Below are positions 18,141 to 27,016 of a DNA stretch of 64,000 bases, in pieces. The stretch's first letter is position 1. Every line of letters starts with the position of its first letter. The translations under genes and the position numbers were made by a program. The notes below the pieces were generated by a model. That model was not told where the DNA came from. It saw nothing but the letters and a program-made list of their open reading frames with translations, and searched no databases. Origin of the DNA: an uncultured Porphyromonadaceae bacterium (GTDB taxonomy: Bacteria; Bacteroidota; Bacteroidia; Bacteroidales; Muribaculaceae); the NCBI GenBank assembly GCA_900545955.1, contig URAU01000007.1, positions 62,001-126,000 of the forward strand. Reading direction: 5' to 3'.

Positions 18141-18217
18141 TCAAGAATCCCCAATTTCATAACCGAAAAAATTGTAAATATTCTTTAACGGAGCTTCTTT
18201 TTACTGCAATAATTGGC

Positions 18218-18225
18218 TATATTTG
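18218..18225 (+). promoter_or_regulatory. -7 box upstream of recJ
   Basis: TATATTTG fits TAnnTTTG. It is 225 bases upstream of the recJ start, so the leader is long. No matching -33 element was seen. Confidence 0.55.
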
Positions 18226-18237
18226 CAATTGGCAATA

Positions 18238-18257
18238 AAGTGCCGGAAAAGGCACTT
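18238..18257 (+). other. Hairpin at the start of the recJ leader
   Basis: AAGTGCC (18238-18244) and GGCACTT (18251-18257) around a GGAAAA loop, beginning about 6 bases after the expected transcript start and followed by CTCTCTTCC. It could be a 5' stabilising hairpin or a weak attenuator. Confidence 0.5.
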
Positions 18258-18357
18258 CTCTCTTCCATTGCCTGCAGTGGCCGGATTCCACATCCACCAT
18301 TATGGCTTTCAGCATCTTGAATGCGACGACAAAGCCGCGGCTGCCAGCGCCGCCGAC

Positions 18358-18432
18358 CTTCTCCTCCCCCTTTCTCCCATCTCTCCTCTCCAATTTCATC
18401 ACCTCCCCTCTCCCTCCCACCTACCTCCGCCA
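18358..18432 (+). other. Pyrimidine-rich tract in the recJ leader
   Basis: About 75 bases that are almost entirely C and T (TTCTCCTCCCCCTTTCTCCC and similar), ending about 18 bases before the recJ ATG. Composition is unlike any other leader in the window. A 76-codon ORF covers it but is low-complexity and unlikely to be real. Confidence 0.7.
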
Positions 18433-18449
18433 ATAAAAAAACAACATAA

Positions 18450-20180
18450 ATGACAGGTAAATGGAACTATTTACCCCTGACACCCCAAGAGCAGAAGATC
18501 GAGACGGCACTTGCACGCCGCTACGCCTCATGCCCGCCCGTAAGCGAGCTGCTGGTGCAGCGTGGCGTCACGTCGGTCGAGGATGCCGAGCGATTCTTTA
18601 ATCCCCGGCTGAAATATCTCCACGACCCCTTCCTTATGCCCGACATGCAGAAAGCGGTGGACAGGCTCAACCGAGCCATGGGGGCGAAAGAGAAGATAAT
18701 GGTCTACGGCGACTACGATGTCGACGGCACTACAGCCGTTGCGCTGGTCTACAAGTATCTCAGCAACTTCTACTCCAACATCGACTATTTCATTCCCACC
18801 CGCTACGAAGAAGGGTATGGAATCTCGAGCGACATCATCGACGATTTCGCCGGTCAGGGCGTAAAACTCGTCATCATCCTCGACTGCGGCATCAAGGCCA
18901 ACGAGGAGATAGCCCATGCCCGTGAGCATGGCATCGACTTCATAATCTGCGACCACCACGTGCCCGACCAGGAACTGCCCGAGGCCGTGGCAATCCTCAA
19001 CCCCAAGATGCCGGGGTCCACTTATCCGTGCCCGCATCTTTCCGGTTGCGGAGTGGGCTACAAGCTCATGCAGGCGTTTGCCATCAGCAACGGCATCCAG
19101 CAGAACGAACTGGAGGGAATGCTCGACCTCGTGGCCGTATCCATCGCCGCCGACATTGTGCCGATGGTCGACGAGAACCGAATAATGGCCTTCTACGGCC
19201 TGCGCCGCCTCAACACCAACCCCAACATGGGGCTACGCGCCATAATCCGCATCTGCAACCTTTCGAACCGCGAGATCACCATCTCCGACGTAATCTTCAA
19301 GATCGGACCGCGTATCAACGCCTCCGGGCGCATGCAGAGCGGCAAGGAAGCCGTCGACCTGCTCGTATCGCGCGACGTGGCCGACGCCTACGAGCGCGCC
19401 AAGGCCATCGACCAGTACAACAAAGACCGTAAGGAACTCGACAAGCGCATCACCGAGGAAGCCAACGCCATCATCTCCAGCCGCCACGAATCGGAGCGCG
19501 ACAAAAAGTCGATTGTAATCTTCAATAAGGACTGGCACAAGGGAATCATAGGGATTGTCGCCTCCCGTCTCACCGAGCTTTACTACAAACCCGCCGTAGT
19601 GCTTACGCTCGTCAACGGCCTCGCCACCGGCTCGTCGCGCTCGGTGCAGGGTTTCGACATCTACAGCGCCGTAGACTCCACCCGCGACCTTCTCGAAAAC
19701 TTCGGCGGCCACACCTACGCCGTGGGGCTATCGCTAAAGGAGGAGAACATCCCCGAATTCACGCGCCGCTTCGAGCAGTATGTGGCCGACAACATCCTCC
19801 CCTCGCAGCTCTCGCCGCAATATGAAATCGACGCCTTCCTCTCATTCTCGGAGCTTACGCCAGAATTCCTGGCTACCCTGCGCCGCTTCAATCCGTTCGG
19901 ACCGGGAAACCAGAAGCCGGTGTTCTGCACGCGCGGCGTGATGGATTTCGGCACGAGCAAACTCGTCGGGCGCCAGCTGGAGCACATAAAGCTCGAGCTC
20001 GTGGACGACACATCGGGCAAAGTAATCAACGGCATCGCCTTCAACAAGGCCGAGCTGTTCGACCGCATCCATGCCGGCGCACGCTTCGACATATGCTACA
20101 CCATCGAGGACAGCAAGCACCGGGGAGGCAGCAATGTGAACAACATCCAGCTCCAGATCAAAGAGATTAAACTCGACTGA
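18450..20180 (+). CDS. recJ: Single-stranded-DNA-specific exonuclease RecJ
   Basis: A 576-residue DHH-superfamily nuclease that degrades single-stranded DNA 5' to 3' in recombination and mismatch repair. GDYDVDGT at residues 87-94 and CDHHVPD (Asp168-His169-His170) are the metal-binding motifs; GPRINASGRM and GGHTYAVGLSL are in the DHHA1 domain, and a C-terminal OB domain follows. Length is normal. recQ starts 34 bases downstream, a functional pairing since RecQ unwinds DNA for RecJ. Confidence 0.97.
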   Translation: MTGKWNYLPLTPQEQKIETALARRYASCPPVSELLVQRGVTSVEDAERFFNPRLKYLHDPFLMPDMQKAVDRLNRAMGAKEKIMVYGDYDVDGTTAVALVYKYLSNFYSNIDYFIPTRYEEGYGISSDIIDDFAGQGVKLVIILDCGIKANEEIAHAREHGIDFIICDHHVPDQELPEAVAILNPKMPGSTYPCPHLSGCGVGYKLMQAFAISNGIQQNELEGMLDLVAVSIAADIVPMVDENRIMAFYGLRRLNTNPNMGLRAIIRICNLSNREITISDVIFKIGPRINASGRMQSGKEAVDLLVSRDVADAYERAKAIDQYNKDRKELDKRITEEANAIISSRHESERDKKSIVIFNKDWHKGIIGIVASRLTELYYKPAVVLTLVNGLATGSSRSVQGFDIYSAVDSTRDLLENFGGHTYAVGLSLKEENIPEFTRRFEQYVADNILPSQLSPQYEIDAFLSFSELTPEFLATLRRFNPFGPGNQKPVFCTRGVMDFGTSKLVGRQLEHIKLELVDDTSGKVINGIAFNKAELFDRIHAGARFDICYTIEDSKHRGGSNVNNIQLQIKEIKLD

Positions 20181-20214
20181 ACGCGCCGACTGCGCGCCAC
20201 GCATCCATACCCCT

Positions 20215-22140
20215 ATGGCCACCTCTCCATCCATGCTCGATACGCTCCGGCGCCACTGGGGCTATACCGCCTTCCGCCCTCTGCAGGCCGACATCATCGG
20301 CTCCGTGCTCGAGGGGCGCGACACACTCGGTCTGATGGCCACAGGTGGCGGCAAGTCCATCACATTTCAGGTGCCGGCGCTTATGCTGCCCGGACTTACA
20401 TTAGTGGTCACTCCACTCATCTCGCTGATGAAGGATCAGGTCGACAACCTGCTCGCCCGCGGCATCCGCGCGTATTTCCTCCACGCGGGGCTGCGTCCGG
20501 CCGAGAGCCGCCTGATTTACGACAAATGCCGCCTCGGGAAAGCCCGCATTCTATATGTATCGCCGGAAAAACTTCAGAGCGACAGTTTCCGCCAGCAGCT
20601 CTCGCGCCTGCCGGTAAGCCTAATAGTGGTCGACGAGGCCCACTGCATATCGCAGTGGGGCTACGATTTCCGCCCCTCCTACCTGAAAATAAGCGAACTC
20701 CGCAAAAAGCTCCCCGATATCCCGGTGCTTGCGCTCACAGCCTCGGCCACGCCCGAGGTGGTGGAGGACATCTGCCGCCAGCTTGAATTCCGCGCCGACG
20801 CACGCGTGTTCCGTCTCTCGTTCAACCGCACTAACCTCAACTATATAGTGCGCCGCTGCGACCTGAAGGAAGAGCAGCTCATCCACATCGCCAGCCGTGT
20901 GGCTGGATCGGGAATAGTCTACGTGCGCTCGCGCAAGCGCACGCGCCAGATTGCCGAGGCGCTCACCGCAGCAGGAATCTCCGCCGACTTCTACCACGCC
21001 GGCCTCGCGCCCGAGGAAAAGGCCGTGCGCCAGAACCGATGGAAGACCGACGAGACCCGCATCATGGTGGCCACCACAGCCTTCGGCATGGGCATCGACA
21101 AGCCCGACGTACGCCTGGTGGTGCATTTCGACCCGCCCTCGTCGCTCGAGGAATACTATCAGGAGGCCGGCCGAGGCGCGCGCGACGGCAAGGATGCCTA
21201 CGCCGTGTCGCTCGTGGCGCCCTCCGACAAGGGTGTCCTTACGCGCCGCCTCAACGACGCATTTCCCCCAAAAGAATATATCCGCGAGGTATACAACCGC
21301 CTGTGCGTGTTTCTCAACATATATATGGGCGAGGGATTCGGCGAAATCTACGAGTTTAACCTCGAGGAGTTCTGCCGCCGCAACAGCCTCCAGCCCGACC
21401 AGGCATCCGCAGCACTGAAAATCCTCACCCAGAGCGGCTGGATTGAATATATCGAGGAAATCGCTACGCGGAGCCGGCTTATGGTAGTGATGACGCGCCG
21501 CGACCTCTACGACCTGCGGCTCGACCCGGAGGCCGAGCGTGTATTTCAGCACGTATTGCGCACCTCGACGGGCATTTTCGCCGACTACGAGCATATCGAC
21601 GAGCCTTCGATGGCCTCCGCGCTGGGGCTTACGGAGCAGACCGTCTACGAAAACCTGCTCAAGCTGAGCCGGATGCACGTAATCAGCTACGTGCCGCGCA
21701 AGTCCACTCCCTACATCGTGATGAGCCGCTCGCGCCAGGAGGGACGCCATGTGCAGATTCCGCGCGAGGTCTACGAGGAGCGCCGCGAGCGCATGGCCCA
21801 CCGCATCGAGGCGATGAAGCGCTTCCTCTTTGCCAACGACGAATGCCGCAACAACACTTTGCTGCGCTATTTCGGCGAGAAGCCGGAATGCGGCTGCGGC
21901 AAATGCGACGTATGCCGCTCACAACGCGCCACGCACCACGCGTCTCCGGCCGAAACCATCCGTCAGGCCGAGCAGGCCGTAGTCTACGCGCTGACCCATT
22001 TCCCCGACGGTGTAACCGTCGACCGTCTGGCCGCCTATCTGGCCATCCCTACACAATCTGTTATCGCCACTGTGCGCGCCCTTGCCGACCGCGGCGAGCT
22101 CCGCTTCGACACCGCCACCCTAACCATCTACCCCCGATAG
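20215..22140 (+). CDS. recQ: ATP-dependent DNA helicase RecQ
   Basis: A 641-residue superfamily 2 helicase. Walker A TGGGKS is at residues 43-48, the DEAH box at 140-143 followed by CISQWGYDFRPSY, and helicase motifs V/VI read TTAFGMGIDKPDVR and QEAGRGARDG. A zinc-binding module is formed by Cys544 and the cluster CGCGKCDVC (559-567). A winged-helix-like C-terminal segment replaces a clear HRDC domain. It acts with RecJ in resection and replication-fork repair, and follows recJ by 34 bases, probably as one operon. Confidence 0.96.
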   Translation: MATSPSMLDTLRRHWGYTAFRPLQADIIGSVLEGRDTLGLMATGGGKSITFQVPALMLPGLTLVVTPLISLMKDQVDNLLARGIRAYFLHAGLRPAESRLIYDKCRLGKARILYVSPEKLQSDSFRQQLSRLPVSLIVVDEAHCISQWGYDFRPSYLKISELRKKLPDIPVLALTASATPEVVEDICRQLEFRADARVFRLSFNRTNLNYIVRRCDLKEEQLIHIASRVAGSGIVYVRSRKRTRQIAEALTAAGISADFYHAGLAPEEKAVRQNRWKTDETRIMVATTAFGMGIDKPDVRLVVHFDPPSSLEEYYQEAGRGARDGKDAYAVSLVAPSDKGVLTRRLNDAFPPKEYIREVYNRLCVFLNIYMGEGFGEIYEFNLEEFCRRNSLQPDQASAALKILTQSGWIEYIEEIATRSRLMVVMTRRDLYDLRLDPEAERVFQHVLRTSTGIFADYEHIDEPSMASALGLTEQTVYENLLKLSRMHVISYVPRKSTPYIVMSRSRQEGRHVQIPREVYEERRERMAHRIEAMKRFLFANDECRNNTLLRYFGEKPECGCGKCDVCRSQRATHHASPAETIRQAEQAVVYALTHFPDGVTVDRLAAYLAIPTQSVIATVRALADRGELRFDTATLTIYPR

Positions 22141-22178
22141 GCGCCCTACCAGCCCATATCAGGCAAAAAAAACATGAA

Positions 22179-22213
22179 AAGGCCGCGCGTCGAGAAATTC
22201 GACACGCGGCCTT
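22179..22213 (+). terminator. Terminator after recJ-recQ
   Basis: AAGGCCGCGCGTCGA pairs with TCGACACGCGGCCTT around a short GAAAT loop, with one internal mismatch. It lies 39 bases after the recQ stop; the trailing tract is TTCACGTTT. Confidence 0.75.
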
Positions 22214-22520
22214 CACGTTTCAACTATTTATTTATGAGAGCCTCAGTATCCAGTATCACTACTCGATAAAAAGGACGAGGGATGTCTGAATAAAAAACGT
22301 TTTTCAAGTCGGGCCGGCCGACGTCCGGCGAGCGGACGCCGCGCCCTGAGAGCTGAAATCCCGGAGGCTTTCGTTAAATAGTCGAGTGGTCGGGAAATAT
22401 ATCCGTGTTTGTGTGAGTTTCATATACAGATGCCATAAGGGAGGAGCCTTTCCGTCTCTTTCTTTTATCTATATAACAAACGGGCTCCACGGTCGTTGCA
22501 GCCCGCATAGCTAAAAGAAT
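22214..22520. other. Intergenic region with GC-rich hairpins
   Basis: About 300 bases between the recQ terminator and the convergent adenylation-like gene. It contains AAAAACGTTTTT (22287-22298) followed by GC-rich palindromes (GTCGGGCCGGCCGAC and GTCCGGCGAGCGGAC); on the minus strand these could end the adenylation-like transcript, about 200 bases after its stop. No gene is seen. Confidence 0.45.
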
Positions 22521-24059
22521 TTAAATTGTGTTTACACCTGCCGAACCGCCGGAGGGCCGCTTGCTTGCGAACGGGAGAGCACCCTCGTCGAGGTCGCCGT
22601 TGGGGTTGAGCGGGAGTTTCTTCAGCCGGACGAAGAATTTAGGCATGCTCACTGCCGAGAGATAGCGTCCGAGCTTCTTGCGCAGCCGTGCGAGCGAAAG
22701 CTTCAGCCCGTGGCGGGGTACGATGTAGGCCGTGAGGAAGGCCAGCCCCTGCGAATCGGTCGCCGGGCATACCACCCCGCTCTCCACCTCGGGAAGGCGC
22801 CGCAGGGCATCGGCCACGGCATCACACTCCACGCGTGTGCCTTCAATCACCACATTGCGCTCCTTGCGGCGCAGAAATACCACCGTACCGTCGGCAAGCG
22901 TATAGCCGATGTCGCCTGTGCAGAAGCAGCGGCGACCGTCGGGCATGTTTACGAAGTTTACGTTCTCGGGATTGTCGCCGATGTAGCCGCGGGCCACTCC
23001 GTCGCCCATCACGCAGATTTCACCCTCAAGTCCGGGCACTACGGAGCGCAGACGGTCGTCGAGCACCTCGACTTCCGTGCCGTCGACCGCCCGACCCATC
23101 GGATATGCTCCGTCGGCGAGCACCTGCGATCCGTTGCAGCGGTAAAGCGTGGCTCCTGCCGCAGCCTCGGCCGGAGCATACGAATTGTAGACCTCCACCT
23201 TGTCGACAAGATGGTCGACAAATCCGCTGAAAAGCACGTCGCCGCGGCTTTTGAGCAGCCGCAGCGAGCGCGGCAGCCGCCTGCCGGCAGCCACACAGCG
23301 GTTGATGTCGGAGAGTAATTGGGGAAAGCCCGTGATGACGGTTACGCCATGTTCGTCGGCGAACTCGAGCAGTCGCGCCGTGTCGTTGAGGATTCCTGCG
23401 GGAGGAATCAGCAGGGTGGCTCCGTTGAGCAAAGCGCCGAAAAGTTCCTCCTCAAAGAGGTCGAACGTAGCGACCGAAAGCTGCATCACCACGTCGGCAC
23501 GCCCGATGCGGAATTCATGCTCGAAGGCATCGGCGAAGTGCATCACATTGGCCTGACTGACCACAACGCCGTTCGAGCGGCCCGAGCGGCCGGTGGTAAA
23601 AATCACATAGGCCGGAGCGTCGGCATGTACGGCTACCGGAGCCGGCGTGCGCCCGGCTTCGGTCTCGGCCATGCGCTCCGGAGCCAAAGGCCTCAGAGTC
23701 GCCGGGACAGTAATGGTGCGGAAACCGGCGAAACGATGGCGATAGGCATCCGACGTGGCTACAAAATCCACACCCGCCTCGCTCATCATATACCGTATGC
23801 GCTCGGGAGGCAGTCCGGGCTCGGCGGCCACATAGGCCGCGCCGGCGCGGAGCACCGCCAATATCGTTGCCACCAGCTCCACGTCGTGGTCCATCACGAT
23901 GCCCACGGTTCGAGGCCGTTCATCCGGGAAACGTGCCTGAATGGCGGCTGCCAACGCGTCGAGACGGCTGTAGCCCACCGTCTGCGTGGCCGTGCGCAGC
24001 GCCGGAGCCTGCGGCTGGCGCTGAACCATCTCCTTAAACCTGCTGTAGATACTTGCCAT
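22521..24059 (-). CDS. Stand-alone NRPS-type adenylation protein, degenerate active site
   Basis: A 512-residue ANL-fold protein, closest in this window to the adenylation enzyme at 51,532 (both open with SIYSRF, and share TFD/SFD, GFP and RRKxR segments). Core motifs are eroded: the A3 loop reads TTGRSGRSNG (156-164) with Asn where the usual PKG lysine stands; A5 reads NSYAPAE instead of NxYGPxE; A10 reads NPNGDLD (486-491), with no catalytic lysine at that position. The amino-group-binding Asp in TFD (Asp200) and A7 TGD (381-383) remain. No carrier or condensation domain is attached. The reading frame is intact over its full length, so it is under selection or recently decayed. It may bind rather than activate its ligand. 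It is isolated, convergent with recQ. Confidence 0.85.
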   Translation of the reverse strand: MASIYSRFKEMVQRQPQAPALRTATQTVGYSRLDALAAAIQARFPDERPRTVGIVMDHDVELVATILAVLRAGAAYVAAEPGLPPERIRYMMSEAGVDFVATSDAYRHRFAGFRTITVPATLRPLAPERMAETEAGRTPAPVAVHADAPAYVIFTTGRSGRSNGVVVSQANVMHFADAFEHEFRIGRADVVMQLSVATFDLFEEELFGALLNGATLLIPPAGILNDTARLLEFADEHGVTVITGFPQLLSDINRCVAAGRRLPRSLRLLKSRGDVLFSGFVDHLVDKVEVYNSYAPAEAAAGATLYRCNGSQVLADGAYPMGRAVDGTEVEVLDDRLRSVVPGLEGEICVMGDGVARGYIGDNPENVNFVNMPDGRRCFCTGDIGYTLADGTVVFLRRKERNVVIEGTRVECDAVADALRRLPEVESGVVCPATDSQGLAFLTAYIVPRHGLKLSLARLRKKLGRYLSAVSMPKFFVRLKKLPLNPNGDLDEGALPFASKRPSGGSAGVNTI

Positions 24060-24186
24060 AATGTTTCTCCTTTCCGCGGAGCGGCCAGCGAGCCACCCCG
24101 CTTTTAGATTAAGATACTTCCCCCGCTATTATAATAACCCCTCGCCAGGGGGTGTTTGTTCACGCCCCAAGCGAAACTCGGGCGCG

Positions 24187-24242
24187 AAAAAATCGGCGCG
24201 AGAAATTCGGCCCAAAATCGGTTTCCCCAAAAAATCGGCGCG
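24187..24242. repeat. Direct repeat of a 14-base word upstream of the adenylation-like gene
   Basis: AAAAAATCGGCGCG occurs at 24187-24200 and 24229-24242, 42 bases apart, with several further TCGG words between. Part of the second copy belongs to a terminator. Confidence 0.7.
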
Positions 24243-24267
24243 CCGGAAGCTATCTTCCAGCGCGCCG
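24229..24267 (-). terminator. Intrinsic terminator of the S8 protease gene
   Basis: On the minus strand CGGCGCGC-TGGAAG ... CTTCCG-GCGCGCCG (24236-24267) is followed by ATTTTTTGG. It lies about 125 bases past the S8 stop, after the 10-base repeats, which are therefore part of the message. Confidence 0.8.
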
Positions 24268-24280
24268 TAAATTTCAGGCT

Positions 24281-24390
24281 TTATCGGGATTAACCTTGAT
24301 TTATCGGGAATTATCGCGATTAATCGAGTTAAATCAGATTTAATCGGGAATAATCTGGATTAATCGGGCTAAATCCCTGCTTATTTCGGG
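24281..24390 (-). repeat. Eleven degenerate 10-base tandem repeats in the S8 protease 3' UTR
   Basis: From 24281 the sequence falls into eleven 10-base blocks, for example TTATCGGGAT, TTATCGGGAA, TTATCGCGAT, TAATCGAGTT, TAATCGGGAA, TAATCTGGAT, TAATCGGGCT. The consensus is TWATCGGGAT on the plus strand (ATCCCGATTA on the coding strand). The array ends two bases before the stop codon of the protease gene and precedes its terminator. Confidence 0.85.
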
Positions 24391-24392
24391 CC

Positions 24393-26762
24393 TCAGAGGG
24401 CGATTTTGCGCGAGATGCGGGTATTGGGAGCCTGCACAGTCAGCACGTAAACCCCGCGGCCGAGAGCCGAGCCATCGAGTGTCAGTTCGTTGCCCGTCGC
24501 CGAGGCAGTAGCCACAGCCTGACCCTGCAGATTATGGAGCGTAGCGGTGAAACCCTCAACACCGGCGAGGAACACGCTGTAGACACCTCCGCCAACCGGC
24601 TCAATGATGAGGCTGCTTTCCGGATCGTCCGAGGCTATGCCGTCAACTCCACCCATTTCGTTGGTGAGAATGTATTTCAGACCGGCGAGAGCGTTGATTT
24701 TACCCATACCCCAGCGTTCGGGCTGCTGAGCGGTAAAATCATCCTTGTCGGCCGTAGCTGCGATTACCTTCTTGACGTCGTCCATCGAGAGGCGCACCCC
24801 CTTTTCAGCGGCTGCCTGCGACCACAGCGCCAGCACACCTGCCACAAACGGCGAGCTCATCGACGTTCCGCTCATCTCACCCCAATAGTTCTTGAGGGGA
24901 GTCTTGTTGTCGTCGGGATCCTTCTTGTCGGGGCTATTAATCCATACGCTATAGTTCGACTCGGCTTCGGTGCGGAGCTGAGCTTCCGTTTTATCATTCA
25001 ATGGATTTGCAAGCGCTTTTGCAACATAGTTGTTGATTTCGTTGCGTACATAGTATGAATTATACGATGAAACCATACCCATGCCTGGGCCGACTACGTC
25101 GGGAAGCTGGCGACCCTGGAATGTATGCCCGTACGAAGAAAATGACGCTATTCCATACTGAGGATATACGGATTTATCCCACGATTTCTCGCCTGCAATA
25201 GACATATACGGATTAGCGTTTACGTAAGCGCCCACCACAAGAACGTTGTCGCCACAGGCCATGCCGTTGATGGAGTTCGCAGGGCTACCGGCAAGGTATC
25301 CCGACATGCCGTTGGTCTGAAGCACCATGCTTCCGTACATATCAATGAGGTTGCCGGAGGCGCCTTCCACGATAACCGCAGCAGCAATATTGGGTGTAGA
25401 GCCCGACAGATTGAACGTCATATATACGTCGTAGCGGTTGTTGGCGGTGTTGAGATTGGCTGAATAGCCGATATAGGAGCTTTGGCCGAAGGTATTGCCA
25501 AACTGAGCATTCTTCACCACATTCGAATACGGAACCGACGTGCCGCCTATAAAACTGAATGCCGAGGGCGTGGGCACTTCAAATGTACCCACTACGTTTC
25601 CGTTGGTCAGATTTATTGCCGCGAGCGTCACCTTAAGGGTCTGCGACCCGGAGCTCCATATATCAAGATAGCCTTCGCCGACCAGGCCCGTGGACACGAA
25701 AGTCTTTACCGTCTTGTCCGAAGCGGTGAGGGTCTTTGAAAGCGAGATATTGGCATCGCCCTCGTTGCCTGCCGACATACAGATAAGAACATCCTTGCCT
25801 ACGTCGGCAAGAGCAATCGAACTTGCGTCGGAACCATCATGAGGCCCACGCTGGCTGCCCAGCGAGAAATTGAGTACGCCAGGCTTGCCCGTAGTCTTCA
25901 CATAATCGCGGAAACGGCCGGCCGCTATGGTAATATTGTTGTTTTCAAGTGTGCCTGAACAAACCGACATCTCGGCATCCTTAGCCACACCGTAGTAGGG
26001 ATTGACGTTGGTGGCGGAAATGCTGGGTCGACCGGTCCCACTCACCGTCGCCACGATGCCGTTGCCCGAGCCGGGACGTGCGTTGTGACTTCCGGCCATT
26101 ATGCCGAGCACATGGGTAGCGTGCGTTTCCTGACGGAGATCGGTCTCGAAAGCACCGATTTTTTCGGGGGTATCATACAGAACTACCGAACCGTCGGCAC
26201 CCTTGATTTCCCAATAGTTCTTTATACGAAGATTCCCGTCGGCATCGCGGAAGTTCAGATGGTTGGGGTCGAGGCCAGTATCCATCATCCCTACGATAAC
26301 GCCTTCGCCGGTGTAGCCGTGAGACAGTCCGGAAGAAGCAGCCGCCTTGTGAACGTCGTCAACCTTAGTGGTTTTTCGCGCTACGCGCATCATAGGCTCA
26401 AGCTCAAAGCCAAGCGAAATCTGCACTACCTCGTCGAGTTCCGCGATGGCTTCCATTTCAGAGGCTGTGATGCGAACCGCAATCACGCGACCGAATTCAT
26501 TTTCAATTTCATATCCCTGCTCAGCAAGAATGCTGCCCATTCCCTCCTCCTTCATTGTGACGAGGACGGCCACGCGCTTCTCGGCGGTGATTTCCGGAGC
26601 AAGCGTAGGCTGATTCACACCACGCGACTTCATCAGCGCAGCCTGAGTGTTTGCCCTGACATGGCCGAGGTATTCACCCGCACCCATATCAAACTTGCTC
26701 TGAGCACTAAGGGAAGCCAAGCCTCCCAAAGCCAGAATGGCTAAAGCGTAGAATCTCTTCAT
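24393..26762 (-). CDS. Secreted S8 (subtilisin-like) serine protease with C-terminal type A sorting domain
   Basis: A 789-residue protein with a signal peptide (MKRFYALAILALGGLASLSA), an inhibitor-like prodomain at about 25-125, and a subtilase catalytic domain. The triad is Asp161 (VGMMDTGLDP), His214 (ETHATHVLG; the usual Gly of HGTH is Ala) and Ser634 (GTSMSSPFVAG). A large insert separates His and Ser. The last 75 residues (from about 712) end in GRGVYVLTVQAPNTRISRKIAL, the form of a type IX secretion sorting domain, which implies release or anchoring at the surface. It lies downstream of the SusC-SusD operon on the same strand, with its own promoter. Confidence 0.9.
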   Translation of the reverse strand: MKRFYALAILALGGLASLSAQSKFDMGAGEYLGHVRANTQAALMKSRGVNQPTLAPEITAEKRVAVLVTMKEEGMGSILAEQGYEIENEFGRVIAVRITASEMEAIAELDEVVQISLGFELEPMMRVARKTTKVDDVHKAAASSGLSHGYTGEGVIVGMMDTGLDPNHLNFRDADGNLRIKNYWEIKGADGSVVLYDTPEKIGAFETDLRQETHATHVLGIMAGSHNARPGSGNGIVATVSGTGRPSISATNVNPYYGVAKDAEMSVCSGTLENNNITIAAGRFRDYVKTTGKPGVLNFSLGSQRGPHDGSDASSIALADVGKDVLICMSAGNEGDANISLSKTLTASDKTVKTFVSTGLVGEGYLDIWSSGSQTLKVTLAAINLTNGNVVGTFEVPTPSAFSFIGGTSVPYSNVVKNAQFGNTFGQSSYIGYSANLNTANNRYDVYMTFNLSGSTPNIAAAVIVEGASGNLIDMYGSMVLQTNGMSGYLAGSPANSINGMACGDNVLVVGAYVNANPYMSIAGEKSWDKSVYPQYGIASFSSYGHTFQGRQLPDVVGPGMGMVSSYNSYYVRNEINNYVAKALANPLNDKTEAQLRTEAESNYSVWINSPDKKDPDDNKTPLKNYWGEMSGTSMSSPFVAGVLALWSQAAAEKGVRLSMDDVKKVIAATADKDDFTAQQPERWGMGKINALAGLKYILTNEMGGVDGIASDDPESSLIIEPVGGGVYSVFLAGVEGFTATLHNLQGQAVATASATGNELTLDGSALGRGVYVLTVQAPNTRISRKIAL

Positions 26763-26827
26763 TGTCTATTTACACTATGATTATTTCGATGAATGGCAAA
26801 ATGTATGCGACACGCGCATAGGAAATA

Positions 26828-26835
26828 CAAAGTTA
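26828..26835 (-). promoter_or_regulatory. -7 box of the S8 protease gene
   Basis: Minus strand TAACTTTG, 66 bases upstream of the ATG. No good -33 element at the expected distance. Confidence 0.55.
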
Positions 26836-26950
26836 GGGAATTTGCAACCGTTTTCCCACCAAAAATCAAGAAAGAGGCCAATTTAACATCCATTTTGCTC
26901 TTTTTTAACAACTCTGCATTACAAACCACGGTGATTCCGCCATAAAACAC

Positions 26951-26987
26951 AGCGGTGTGTCAAAATCTCGGATTTTGACACACCGCT
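26951..26987 (-). terminator. Terminator after the SusCD-lipoprotein operon
   Basis: AGCGGTGTGTCAAAATC and GATTTTGACACACCGCT form a perfect 17-bp stem with a TCG loop. It lies 30 bases past the lipoprotein stop. Very similar hairpins occur at 54145 and 60553. Confidence 0.8.
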
Positions 26988-27016
26988 TATTGTTGTCAGG
27001 AATTACTTAGCGGGAA

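Noticed and set aside
18223..18453. 76-codon ORF in the recJ leader
   Set aside because: Its second half is only a translation of the pyrimidine tract; it has no domain-like sequence and it overlaps the recJ start.
24281..24390. CRISPR array
   Set aside because: The units are 10 bases long, contiguous and lack spacers; no cas genes are present.
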